Positions 39,868 to 47,615 are shown, numbered from the stretch's first letter. The stretch is 64,000 nucleotides of DNA from Variovorax sp. PAMC26660 (GCF_014302995.1 NZ_CP060295.1:5943501-6007500), one strand, 5' to 3'. The notes: generated from the sequence alone by a model not told the origin. Made by a program: numbers and translations.

Positions 39868-40482
39868 ATGACCCCCAACACCCAGGCGATTCGCAGTGCG
39901 CCGGACCGGTTCTCCATGCTGTTCCCATCGGTCTGGCGGCTGCAGGACGAGCGCATCGCGCTGTCGGCCGTGGCGGCGCGTGCACCGACGAAGACAACGG
40001 TGCCCGCGATCGATCTGCAGGCGCATCTGGCAGCGCACTACAACGCGCTGCACCGGCGGCTGGAGCGCCAGCTCGGGTGTGCGGACCTGGCGAGCGAATG
40101 CCTGCACGAGGCATGGCTGCGGCTGGGCGAGCGCCGCTCGCAGGAGTCGCCGGCGAACCCCGACGCCTACATCTACCGCGTGGCCTGCAATCTCGCGATG
40201 GACAGCCTGCGCACGCGCAAGCGCTGGCTGGGCCTGAACGACGAAGGGGCGGATGTCGATGTCATCGCCGACCTGCAGCCCGGCCCCGAGCTGATCGCCG
40301 AGGCCCGCTCGGAAGTGGCGGCGGTCGACCGCGCCATGCAGCGCCTGCCGCGCCGCCATCAGTCGGTCCTGCTGGCCTTGCGCTGGCACGAGATGTCGCG
40401 CCAGGAGGTGGCGCGGCGCCACGGTGTGTCGGTGCGCAAGGTGGACACCGCGCTGCGGCAGGCCCTGGGCGTGCTGCGTTGA
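39868..40482 (+). CDS. second ECF sigma factor, no cognate anti-sigma adjacent
   Basis: 204 residues from the ATG at MTPNTQAI; a start 75 bases upstream in frame is possible but adds a poorly structured leader. Region 2 (~55-115: YNALHRRLERQLGCADLASE, NPDAYIYRVACNLAMDSLRT) and region 4 (~150-200: MQRLPRRHQSVLLALRWHEM, EVARRHGVSVRKVDTALRQA) are present. It resembles FecI-type factors but no FecR follows. The nearest free sigma-binding domain is the solo DUF4880 protein on the far side of the exoprotein gene. Confidence 0.85.
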   Translation: MTPNTQAIRSAPDRFSMLFPSVWRLQDERIALSAVAARAPTKTTVPAIDLQAHLAAHYNALHRRLERQLGCADLASECLHEAWLRLGERRSQESPANPDAYIYRVACNLAMDSLRTRKRWLGLNDEGADVDVIADLQPGPELIAEARSEVAAVDRAMQRLPRRHQSVLLALRWHEMSRQEVARRHGVSVRKVDTALRQALGVLR

Positions 40483-40579
40483 TGATCGATCAGGGAGTGG
40501 ATGACCGGATGCGAGGCCTCTGCGCGTGCCGCCGTCACGCATCCTGTTGCACAGTCATTCGGGACGTGGAGGGAGTCAG

Positions 40580-41212
40580 ATGATGAAGTGGATGTCGCCC
40601 ATGCGGGTCACCATGCAGGAGCTGGATGCCAAGCTCTCGAAGATCGTGGAGCGGGCGCGCGAAGAGCCGGTGGCGGTCAACCGCTACGGCTCGCCGTGGG
40701 TCTGGATCGTGAGCCACCAGGCCTGGGTGCAGGCCGATAACCTGCGTGCGCTGGTGCCGCAGAGCCACCCCCTCGTGCCGCTGCACGACCTGGTGGAAGA
40801 CGCGCTGCGCTACGAGCGCGACCTGCTCGCCGACCTGGAACGCCAGCACGGCAGCACCATCGGCGCGGCAAGGCTGTTCAAGTGCCTGATGCTGCAGATC
40901 ATCTATTCGCTGGAAGACGGCGAGAAGGTGCACGAGAGCCTGACCTACAACATGCTGTTCCGCTGGTTCGTGGGCTTCGAGAAGTTCGCCGACGAGCTGC
41001 CCGCGCGCGCCGCATTCACGCGCGAGCTGAATGCCGTGGGGGCCGATGCGCGGGCGGTGCGCGTCATCACGCGCTGCCTGTCGCACACCTTCCTGCCGGA
41101 GTCGGGCGATGGCGACTTCCGCGTCAACCGCGGGCTGCTGCATGCGCTGTCGGCCTGGGCCTCGGCGCCGTCTGGCGCGCCCGGTGCGAGGCCGCACGAA
41201 GTGGTGCGGTAG
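40580..41212 (+). CDS. Phd/YefM-like antitoxin domain fused to IS5-type transposase N-terminal domain
   Basis: 210 residues; GGAG lies ~7 bases before the ATG. Residues ~5-55 match a Phd/YefM antitoxin fold (VTMQELDAKLSKIVERAREE, PVAVNRYGSPWVWIVSHQAW). From ~65 on it follows the N-terminal region of IS5-family transposases (DUF772): HPLVPLHDLVEDALRYERDL, LFKCLMLQIIYSLEDGEKVH, ESLTYNMLFRWFVGF. The DDE catalytic domain is absent, and I see no toxin gene and no inverted repeats. It is probably a domesticated DNA-binding protein, perhaps a local transcription regulator; this role is inference. Confidence 0.65.
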   Translation: MMKWMSPMRVTMQELDAKLSKIVERAREEPVAVNRYGSPWVWIVSHQAWVQADNLRALVPQSHPLVPLHDLVEDALRYERDLLADLERQHGSTIGAARLFKCLMLQIIYSLEDGEKVHESLTYNMLFRWFVGFEKFADELPARAAFTRELNAVGADARAVRVITRCLSHTFLPESGDGDFRVNRGLLHALSAWASAPSGAPGARPHEVVR

Positions 41213-41242
41213 ATGCCGGCCCGCCGGCGCGGCGTGCGGACG

Positions 41243-41698
41243 CTACTGGCGCGCCGCGTCGGCCGGCGTGGCCCTGACGATGCCCGGCGTCGCGGGCTGC
41301 GGGATCACCGGCGCTGCAATGCGCTCGGGGGTGCCGGCCTTGTCGATCACCACCGCATCCGCCTCGATGGCCTTCAGCGTGACCGAGCGGGCCAATGCCT
41401 CGCCGACCTGGTAGGGCCTTGCGGGCGCGTCGTTGACGGCCAGCACCACGACGCCCTGGTCCGCGCTCTTGATGAGTCCCTTGACCGCGATGTTCGCGCG
41501 CAGCTCGCCGGGGCCGAACCATGCGGCGAGCGCATCGGCCGTGGGGTCTGCCTGCGTGCCCTGCACCTGCGCGGGGGCTGCATGCGGCGCGGGCTGGCGC
41601 AGCAGATGGGCCCATGCCGCCACGCCCGCCACGACGAGCAAAAGACCCACCGCATGAACGATGTACTTCGCGAAGGGGCGGGCGGTTGCGGTGGTCAT
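41243..41698 (-). CDS. gspC: T2SS protein GspC (short form)
   Basis: 151 residues. A single N-terminal membrane helix (YIVHAVGLLLVVAGVAAWAH, ~12-31) is followed by a Pro/Ala-rich linker and an HR domain (DALAAWFGPGELRANIAVKG, KSADQGVVVLAVNDAPARPY, VGEALARSVTLKAIEADAVV). GspC connects the inner-membrane platform to the secretin. The C-terminal PDZ or coiled-coil domain is missing, which also occurs in some homologues. It is transcribed away from gspH and separated by ~20 kb from the main gsp operon. Confidence 0.82.
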   Translation of the reverse strand: MTTATARPFAKYIVHAVGLLLVVAGVAAWAHLLRQPAPHAAPAQVQGTQADPTADALAAWFGPGELRANIAVKGLIKSADQGVVVLAVNDAPARPYQVGEALARSVTLKAIEADAVVIDKAGTPERIAAPVIPQPATPGIVRATPADAARQ

Positions 41699-41841
41699 GG
41701 CTTTCCTTGTCGCGGGTGCTGGGTGGCGGGCTTCGTGTCTATCACAGGGGTGTTGGGGTTTCGTGTCAGTGCTTTCATGCGCGCATCACACAGGCCTCCT
41801 AGCATGGGCGGCGGCCTCGTGAATCCTCCGGGCGCCGCGAC
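41699..41841. promoter_or_regulatory. divergent gspC / gspH promoter region
   Basis: 143 bases between the divergent starts must hold both promoters. An 8-base direct repeat TTCGTGTC occurs at 41732-41739 and 41760-41767, 28 bases apart. This could be paired regulator or ECF -10 elements; no Pho box with 11-base spacing was found. Confidence 0.3.
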
Positions 41842-42348
41842 ATGAAGGTGCGCATGCCACAGGGAACCTTGCAAGCCGGCGAACGCGGCTTCTCGCTGAT
41901 CGAGCTGATGGTCGTGATGGTCATCGTCGGCATTGCGACCGCGGCAATCAGCCTGAGCATCGCGCCCGATCCCGCGCAAGACCTGCGGCGCGATGCGCGC
42001 GAACTGGTGCAGCACCTGGCGGTCGCGCAGAACGAGGTGCGCGTCGACGGCCGCGTGATCGCGTGGCAGGCGAATGGCGATGGCTACAGCTTTGCGCGCG
42101 GCACCTGGCATGCCGCGCCCGGCAGCGCGATCCCGGTGGTGTCGACGGCGGGCGCGCTCGACACCTTCGTGCGCGACGATGAACTGCGCCCCCGGCAGTG
42201 GCGCGTGACGCCGGTGGAAGTCACGCCCGCGCGGCCGGTCTTGCTGACCTCCGAGCCCATCGGTGCGAGCTGGCGCATGGAGCTGCGCCACGGCAGTGCA
42301 ACCGTCGTCGTACTGCGCGATGCGGCGGGCGGCTACGAGGTTCGATAA
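41842..42348 (+). CDS. gspH: T2SS minor pseudopilin GspH
   Basis: 168 residues; an ATG 12 bases downstream, spaced after AAGG, may be the better start. Prepilin cleavage site ERG/FSLIELM with Glu at +5, then the hydrophobic helix VVMVIVGIATAAISLSI. The C-terminal beta domain includes DLRRDARELVQHLAVAQNEV and GSATVVVLRDAAGGYEV, as in GspH. First gene of gspHIJ, divergent from gspC. Confidence 0.92.
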   Translation: MKVRMPQGTLQAGERGFSLIELMVVMVIVGIATAAISLSIAPDPAQDLRRDARELVQHLAVAQNEVRVDGRVIAWQANGDGYSFARGTWHAAPGSAIPVVSTAGALDTFVRDDELRPRQWRVTPVEVTPARPVLLTSEPIGASWRMELRHGSATVVVLRDAAGGYEVR

Positions 42349-42351
42349 GGC

Positions 42352-42744
42352 ATGCGCGCACGGCCTTCATCATCATCGTCCCCGCGCATCGGCGGCTTCA
42401 CGCTGATCGAAGTGCTGATGGCGCTGACCATCGTCAGCATCGCGCTCGCGGCCATCGTGCGTGCGTCGAGCCTGACCATCACCAACCTTGGTTTGCTGCA
42501 GCAGCAATCGCTCGCGATGCTGTCTGCGGAGAACACGCTTGCGGAGTTGCAGATCGGGCAGGGCCCGAACACGCCGGGCGTTGTTCGCAGCCCATGCCCA
42601 CAGGGTGGCGTGCGGCTGGTCTGTCGGTTGGAACTCAGCCCCGCCGTCGACGGACTGCGCGCGGCAACGGTCGATGTGTACCTTGCGGAAGAGGGCGGCA
42701 ACCGGCTGGCCTCGCTGCGCACGCGCCTGCAGGAGACCCGCTAG
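42352..42744 (+). CDS. gspI: T2SS minor pseudopilin GspI
   Basis: 130 residues, starting 3 bases after the gspH stop. The Ser-rich leader ends IGG/FTLIEVLMALTIVSIALAA with Glu at +5. The conserved ENTLAELQIGQG motif of GspI is visible at ~60-70. It forms the pseudopilus tip with GspJ and GspK. Confidence 0.92.
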   Translation: MRARPSSSSSPRIGGFTLIEVLMALTIVSIALAAIVRASSLTITNLGLLQQQSLAMLSAENTLAELQIGQGPNTPGVVRSPCPQGGVRLVCRLELSPAVDGLRAATVDVYLAEEGGNRLASLRTRLQETR

Positions 42745-43356
42745 ATGCAGCCGCGACAGCAAGCTGGATTCACGCTGATCGAAGTCATGATCGCCATCAC
42801 GCTGATGGCGGTGCTGAGCGTGATGGCATGGCGCGGCCTCGACAGCGTGACGCGGGCCAACAGCAGGTTGGAGGAACGCACGGAAGGCATCGCCCGCCTC
42901 ATGCGCGCGCTCGATCAATTGGAGCGCGACGTGGCCCAGCGCGCCACCACCGAGTTGTCGCCGGCCGCCGCCATCGAACTGCTGCCGTCCGCACTGCAGG
43001 TGCGCAGGCAGAACGACTTGCCGTTTTTTTTAGAGATCGTTCGTGCCGCACCGGCCGCGCCGGGCTACTGGCAGCGCGTGCAATGGTGGCGGCGCGGCGA
43101 CGCGCTCTATCGGGCCACGGGCGCGGCTGCCGCTTCGTTTCCCTTGCCGGCACCGGATGCGGCCGCGCGCGTGGCGGTGCTGGATGCGGTTTCCGTTTTC
43201 CAGCTCCGCGCATGGGAGCCCGGCCAGGGATGGCGCAACCTGCCGGGCGTTGCACCCGCGCGCGCCGCCGCGACAGGGCTGGAACTGGAGCTTGGCATCA
43301 AGGGCAACGGGGATGGCGGCGTGCAGACCTTTCGGCGTGTGTTCGTGCTCAATTGA
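42745..43356 (+). CDS. gspJ: T2SS minor pseudopilin GspJ
   Basis: 203 residues; its ATG directly follows the gspI stop. Cleavage site QAG/FTLIEVMIAITLMAVLSVM with Glu at +5. The GspJ motifs MAWRGLDSVTRANSRL, LMRALDQLERDVAQR and VQWWRRGDALYR are present. Last pseudopilin of the right T2SS block. A codon run of T (GPFFFL-type FFLEI) near residue 94 is normal coding. Confidence 0.92.
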   Translation: MQPRQQAGFTLIEVMIAITLMAVLSVMAWRGLDSVTRANSRLEERTEGIARLMRALDQLERDVAQRATTELSPAAAIELLPSALQVRRQNDLPFFLEIVRAAPAAPGYWQRVQWWRRGDALYRATGAAAASFPLPAPDAAARVAVLDAVSVFQLRAWEPGQGWRNLPGVAPARAAATGLELELGIKGNGDGGVQTFRRVFVLN

Positions 43357-43401
43357 TGCGTTGCCGCAGGGGTCACGAAGCATCGCTATAGTCAGGGCTC
43401 C

Positions 43402-43896
43402 ATGCAAAAACGAATAGCGGTGATCTTCGTCTCGCGGCGAAATTCATTGCGCAGCATCCTCGCCGAAGCTTGCCTTGCGCATCTGGACCCCATGCGGTTC
43501 TCGGCCCATTCCTGCGGTCAGCCGGGGCAACTTGCCGGCGCGATCCATCCCGCGGCCATCGGTGCGCTGCAAAGTGCCAGCATGCCCATTCCGAACAGGG
43601 GGCTGCGCAGTTGGGACGAACTCGCGCGATCCAATTCGGTCGTGGCCGACTTCATCATCACGCTCGATGCCGCCTGCCAGCCCCTGCAGCCGTCGTGGCC
43701 CGGCCAGCCCGACGCCGCGCTGTGGGCCTACCCGGACGTGGCCGCCGGCAAGGATGCGGAAGAGACCGCCCATGCCGCGATCCAGATGCTGTTCTCGCTG
43801 CGCCGCCGGCTGGAGCTGCTGGTCAGCCTGCCGATGCACGGGGCCGACAGGGCGGCGGTCCGCTCCGACGTGAGAGACCTCGGGTACATGCGCTAG
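43402..43896 (+). CDS. LMW-phosphatase/arsenate-reductase-like protein lacking catalytic Cys
   Basis: 164 residues, 45 bases after gspJ on the same strand. The fold signature of the low-molecular-weight phosphotyrosine phosphatase / ArsC family is clear: VIFVSRRNSLRSILAEACLA at the P-loop position, RFSAHSCGQPG, HPAAIGAL, RGLRSWDEL, DFIITLDAAC, WPGQPDAALWAYPD. In active enzymes the P-loop is CX5R. Here the Cys position is Ser (S-R-R-N-S-L-R), so catalysis is unlikely. It may be an arsenate/phosphate-binding or regulatory pseudo-enzyme. Placement beside a phosphate-linked locus is suggestive. Confidence 0.7.
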   Translation: MQKRIAVIFVSRRNSLRSILAEACLAHLDPMRFSAHSCGQPGQLAGAIHPAAIGALQSASMPIPNRGLRSWDELARSNSVVADFIITLDAACQPLQPSWPGQPDAALWAYPDVAAGKDAEETAHAAIQMLFSLRRRLELLVSLPMHGADRAAVRSDVRDLGYMR

Positions 43897-43921
43897 CCGC
43901 GCCAGGCCTCAAACTCGCACC

Positions 43922-44305
43922 ATGAAACATCCCTTTGCCGAACTGATCAATCTGCACTTCGAGGAAGCGAAAGCCGGCTCGAGCACGGTGACGCTGGTCA
44001 CCGCTTCTCAACACCTGAATCCGCATCAAGTGGTTCATGGTGCCGTCTTGTTCGCAATGGCCGACACGGGCATGGGATCGGCGCTCTATCCCACGCTCGA
44101 CGAGGGCGAGATCTGCGCCACGATCGAGATCAAGATCAACTACTTCAAGCCTGTGTTTCAAGGCAAGCTCGTCTGCAAGACGGAGCTGCTCAACCGTGGC
44201 AAGGCCGTTGCCAACCTGGAGTCACGGCTGTATCTGGACCAGGTCCTCGTGGCGCAGGCGAACGGGAACTACGCCATCTTTCGTCCCCGGCGCGCCGAGG
44301 CCTGA
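43922..44305 (+). CDS. PaaI-family hotdog thioesterase
   Basis: 127 residues. Hotdog-fold motif HQVVHGAVLFAMADTGMGSA, with the conserved His-Gly-Ala and Asp of PaaI/YdiI acyl-CoA thioesterases, then TIEIKINYFKPVFQGKLVCK. It hydrolyses acyl- or aryl-CoA thioesters in the cytoplasm. It starts 25 bases after the phosphatase-like gene and could be cotranscribed. A hairpin with T-tract follows. Confidence 0.87.
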   Translation: MKHPFAELINLHFEEAKAGSSTVTLVTASQHLNPHQVVHGAVLFAMADTGMGSALYPTLDEGEICATIEIKINYFKPVFQGKLVCKTELLNRGKAVANLESRLYLDQVLVAQANGNYAIFRPRRAEA

Positions 44306-44309
44306 CTGA

Positions 44310-44335
44310 GCCGCATCCGGCGGGTTTTGTTTTTC
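44310..44335 (+). terminator. rho-independent terminator after the thioesterase gene
   Basis: GCCG-CATC-CGGC forms a short stem and is followed by GGGTTTTGTTTTT, the only good T-tract terminator I find in the window. The stem is only 4 base pairs, so moderate strength. It starts 4 bases after the stop. Confidence 0.5.
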
Positions 44336-44583
44336 TGGGTTTGGAATTTGGCGGCTGAATTGCGGCCTTGGCGTTGACGCGGAGACTGTTGTGGCGGTGC
44401 GTTGCCCCGAGCCCAAGACTGTAATCGGCCAGGACCGGACGGTGCTCATCAAAGTCGCGATGCACCGCAGTGCGCCAGTTCAGCGACAGCACGATCCGTT
44501 GTCAAGAATTCGAAGACCGGAATCGGCGCGTGTGAATTCGATGCCCTCGATAGATTGACTGCATCCAGTCCTTCGGGCGCACC
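44336..44583. other. intergenic stretch, nothing recognised
   Basis: About 250 bases with no gene I can support. G+C is lower than in the flanking operons. Short open frames exist on the minus strand but lack ribosome-binding sites and family features. Confidence 0.3.
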
Positions 44584-45087
44584 ATGACATTCGCATCACC
44601 CCCTGAAACGATCAAAGACCCCGATCAAGCCCTGCCGTATGCCACGGTGATCGGCGACTTCATCCGAATACGCCGCATGTCTTCGATGGCTCCCCACGAC
44701 GAGTGGATGGCCACGCTGCCCGACGCGACAGAAGTAGTGGTCGATGATGAAGAAGGACGCCCCGACGCTGCCGATATAGAGAAGGCAATTTCGGTGGTCC
44801 AGTGCCGGGCCTATCTCGGCAAACGAGCAGTCCAGTTAATCGCACCTTTTCTTCCGGGAGATGGAAAGTGGCGACTCTTGACCATTGATTTCGGCGCCGA
44901 AGCGCGTCGATACGAGAGCGAGTTTCTTATGTGCTTCGCCTTTGTCCCGGTCAATTCCACCCTCTCTCGAGCGAGCCCGTATTTTGAGGTCGGATTCTCT
45001 ATGGCGACCGGCGCGCGTGCCGAAGATACGCCGACGTTCAATGTGACTGTGAAGGCAATCGTCGGCATCCCATTTCCTTTGCCGTAG
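44584..45087 (+). CDS. hypothetical protein
   Basis: 167 residues, starting at the ATG before TFASPPETIKDPDQALPYAT. No signal peptide, membrane helix or motif that I recognise. Acidic (VVVDDEEGRPDAADIEKA), with a beta-strand-rich second half. Base composition is less GC-rich at third positions than in the T2SS genes, suggesting a recent arrival. It stands alone. Confidence 0.55.
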   Translation: MTFASPPETIKDPDQALPYATVIGDFIRIRRMSSMAPHDEWMATLPDATEVVVDDEEGRPDAADIEKAISVVQCRAYLGKRAVQLIAPFLPGDGKWRLLTIDFGAEARRYESEFLMCFAFVPVNSTLSRASPYFEVGFSMATGARAEDTPTFNVTVKAIVGIPFPLP

Positions 45088-45325
45088 TGATGCACGAGCC
45101 CGCAGACAAAGCCCGAGGCCGCGCTACGACCACGGCCTTGCTTGGTCATCTTCTGTGGCCGCTTTCGAGTGACGCCGATGTCAGGTTCAGGCCCGTTGCG
45201 GCTGTACACCACGCTCCCAAGCGGCCGCTCGGAAGACCCGGTGCGACATGCACTTGCGCACTGCCCCTGCGGACCGCCCCCGGGGTTTCCAAGACGCACT
45301 CACACGTTTTGGTGAGTGACTCCTT

Positions 45326-46885
45326 GTGATGAGGAAACTACGCTTACATAAGTCCACATCTTGTTGCGCCTGTTCCCCGGTGCCCAATTTCATGTTCAAG
45401 CTTTTCATGCGCCGCACCGCTGCCGCGCTTCTTTCGTCTGGACGTCCAAGCCGCATCGGCTGGACTCTTATCGCCAGCGCGACGTTCGCGATTGCAGCCT
45501 GCGGCGGGGGAGGCAGCGGGGGCTCTCTCTCACCCCTGCCAGCAGCGCCCGCCGCACCAACGGCCCCAGCGGCGCCGGTCGCACCGGCGGCCCCAGCAGC
45601 GCCCGCGCCCTCCGCCCCCATCTACACCGTAGGCGGCAGCGTCACCGGCCTGCTCGGCACCGGGCTGGTATTGCAAAACAACGCCGGCGATGACTTGGCC
45701 ATCACGGCCAACGGCAGCTTCAGCTTCGGCTCCGCGCTGCCCAGCGGCGCGAACTATGCGGTCACGGTCAAGAGCCAGTCCAAGATCCTGACCCGGGTCT
45801 GCACCGTCAGCAACGGCGCCGGCACTGTCGCCGATGCCACCGTCACCAACGTGGCGGTGACTTGCGCCGCGCCCGCAGCCCGCTTTGCCTATTCAGAAGA
45901 TTACGTCGGCAACACCCTGTTGGCCTTCACCATCGATGCCAGCACCGGCGCCTTGAGCCGGATACCCACGCCGGCGGTGGTGACGGGGAATAGCCCCGTC
46001 TCCATCGCGGTGGACCCCACAGGCCGGTTTGCCTACGTGGTGAACGGCGGCTCCCGCAACGTGTCGGCCTACACCATCGATGTCAGCACCGGCGTCTTGA
46101 GCCCGATGGCCGCGCCGGCGGTGGCGACGGAGAACAGCCCCACCTCCATCACGGTGGACCCCACAGGCCGGTTTGCCTACCTGGCGAATACCTTCTCCAA
46201 CAACGTGTCGGCCTACACCATCGATGCCAGCACAGGCGCCTTGAGCCCGATGGCCACGCCGACGGTGGCGGCGGGGACTCGCCCAAACTCCATCACGGTG
46301 GACCCCACAGGCCGGTTTGCCTACGTGGCGAACAACGGCGACAACAACGTGTCGGCCTACACCATCGATGCCAGCACCGGCGCCTTGAGCCCGATGGCCA
46401 CGCCGACGGTGCCTGCAGGGAGCTTTCCCGTCTCCATCGCGGTGGACCCCACAGGCCGGTTTGCCTACGTGACGAACTTGACCTCCAACGACGTGTCGAC
46501 CTACACCATCGAAGCCAGCACCGGCGCCTTGAGTCCGATGGCCACGCCGACGGTGCCTGCAGGGAGCTTTCCCACCTCCATCGCGGTGGACCCCACAGGC
46601 CGGTTTGCCTACGTGGCGAACTACATCTCCAGCAGCGTGTCGATCTACACCATTGATGCCAGCACCGGCGCCTTGAGCCTGATGGCCACGCAGACGGTGG
46701 CTGCAGGGGGTGTGCCCGTCTGCATCACGGTGGACCCCACAGGCCGGTTTGCCTACGTGGTGAATGGCCTCACCAACAACGTGTCGGCCTACACCATCGA
46801 TGCCAGCACCGGCGCCTTGAACCCGATGGCCACGCCGACGGTGGCGCTGGGGAACAACCCGCAGTCCGTGGTCTTGTCCAGGTAG
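45326..46885 (+). CDS. lipoprotein with seven-bladed YVTN/YncE-like beta-propeller
   Basis: Up to 519 residues; in-frame ATGs at 45392 and 45407 are better starts, since MRRTAAALL... then gives a normal lipoprotein signal ending FAIAAC. After the Cys come a GGGGSGG stretch, an Ala/Pro linker (~30 residues) and a small beta domain (YTVGGSVTGLLGTGLVLQNN). Then come exactly seven 48-residue repeats (RFAYVANNGDNNVSAYTIDA, PVSIAVDPTG), one per propeller blade. Relatives are lactonase- or YncE-like surface proteins; the ligand is unknown. The blades are near-identical, so they were recently amplified or homogenised. Confidence 0.82.
   Translation: MMRKLRLHKSTSCCACSPVPNFMFKLFMRRTAAALLSSGRPSRIGWTLIASATFAIAACGGGGSGGSLSPLPAAPAAPTAPAAPVAPAAPAAPAPSAPIYTVGGSVTGLLGTGLVLQNNAGDDLAITANGSFSFGSALPSGANYAVTVKSQSKILTRVCTVSNGAGTVADATVTNVAVTCAAPAARFAYSEDYVGNTLLAFTIDASTGALSRIPTPAVVTGNSPVSIAVDPTGRFAYVVNGGSRNVSAYTIDVSTGVLSPMAAPAVATENSPTSITVDPTGRFAYLANTFSNNVSAYTIDASTGALSPMATPTVAAGTRPNSITVDPTGRFAYVANNGDNNVSAYTIDASTGALSPMATPTVPAGSFPVSIAVDPTGRFAYVTNLTSNDVSTYTIEASTGALSPMATPTVPAGSFPTSIAVDPTGRFAYVANYISSSVSIYTIDASTGALSLMATQTVAAGGVPVCITVDPTGRFAYVVNGLTNNVSAYTIDASTGALNPMATPTVALGNNPQSVVLSR
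45881..46882 (+). repeat. seven tandem 144-bp repeats
   Basis: Unit starts at 45881, 46025, 46169, 46313, 46457, 46601 and 46745, each exactly 144 bases, the last 6 bases short. Every unit from the second contains CCCACAGGCCGGTTTGCCTA at its junction. Units code one propeller blade each. Differences concentrate in the loop codons after RFAY and after the TV(A/P)AG turn. Confidence 0.9.
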
Positions 46886-46940
46886 TCGTCAGCCATGGAG
46901 AAGTCGAACGCCTGCGTTTTCGGAAAAATTGTGCCTGGCC

Positions 46941-46973
46941 GCTGAACGGCTGCTGTTGGCCGAAGTTTGCCGG
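46941..46973. repeat. dispersed repeat, copy A
   Basis: GAACGGCTGCTGTTGGCCGA plus following bases. It is one of four similar ~30-base elements in this 1.7-kb patch, lying between genes; the shared core is CTGCT-N1-TTGGCCGA followed by a GCC. Confidence 0.5.
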
Positions 46974-47031
46974 ACGCGGCAAGCGGGAGGTGGTGGCTGG
47001 CTGTTGCCTCAGTGGGTTGCGTCGCTGCGGC

Positions 47032-47454
47032 TTAGGCATCGGCATACGCACGCAGCATTCGGCCTTCATTTCCGCTGGGCGCAACGTGCAGCAAGATGGC
47101 TTGAGGTAACTCCACTGCTGGGTGAACGGCGAGGCGCTTGCAAAAAAAGAAGGCGTCGCTTAAGGGGCTATCGTCATGCCAAGTAGTGATGACGAATCGA
47201 TCCTCGGGTATTTCTTTGAAGTTGAAGGCTTCAATGTTTGCAGCGTCGACCGAGTCGTCCCACAAACTGCAATTCTGACCCCACGCCATCATGTACAGAC
47301 AGCCCGAGCGCACAAGCCAGTCGCTGACATCGGCACGCCAATCGCTAGAAACCACCCCTTCGATGACCACCACAGCACGAAAAGGAGCCAGGTGCTCAAT
47401 ACTGGGCAGAGAGTGGCCGGGCAGAAGGTGGAAGTAGACAGGGCATTCAGTCAT
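47032..47454 (-). CDS. DUF7684-like small protein
   Basis: 140 residues. Motifs AVVVIEGVVSSDWRADVSDW, LVRSGCLYMMAWGQNCSLWD, VITTWHDDSPLSDAFFFCKR and HPAVELPQAILLHVAPSG match a widespread family of short cytoplasmic proteins (DUF7684, as I recall) of unknown function. It stands alone on the minus strand, with a dispersed-repeat element on each side. Confidence 0.7.
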   Translation of the reverse strand: MTECPVYFHLLPGHSLPSIEHLAPFRAVVVIEGVVSSDWRADVSDWLVRSGCLYMMAWGQNCSLWDDSVDAANIEAFNFKEIPEDRFVITTWHDDSPLSDAFFFCKRLAVHPAVELPQAILLHVAPSGNEGRMLRAYADA

Positions 47455-47540
47455 GAATTTTTTTGACGCGCAATCTGGCCACGTTTCAACAAGGGTGCAG
47501 AAGCCGAAGCTGAGCCACTGACAAAGCTACAGCGAGCGGC

Positions 47541-47572
47541 GCGAAGGACTGCTCTTGACCGACTTCAGCCGA
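47541..47572. repeat. dispersed repeat, copy B
   Basis: GAAGGACTGCTCTTGACCGA plus CTTCAGCC. It has one mismatch in the TTGGCCGA core compared with copy A and lies upstream of the DUF7684 gene. Confidence 0.5.
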
Positions 47573-47615
47573 AGCACCGTCAATGGCGCTGGGCACCAAG
47601 CGGTCTTTGCGTTGA

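Noticed and set aside
40580..41212. Insertion sequence
   Set aside because: Only a transposase N-terminal-like domain is present; no catalytic domain, terminal inverted repeats or target duplication seen.
45087..45329. 80-codon open frame between the hypothetical and propeller genes
   Set aside because: No ribosome-binding site, signal or family features; the composition looks non-coding.
45881..46882. Tandem repeats as a CRISPR array
   Set aside because: Units are 144 bases, in-frame and coding, with no spacers and no cas genes.
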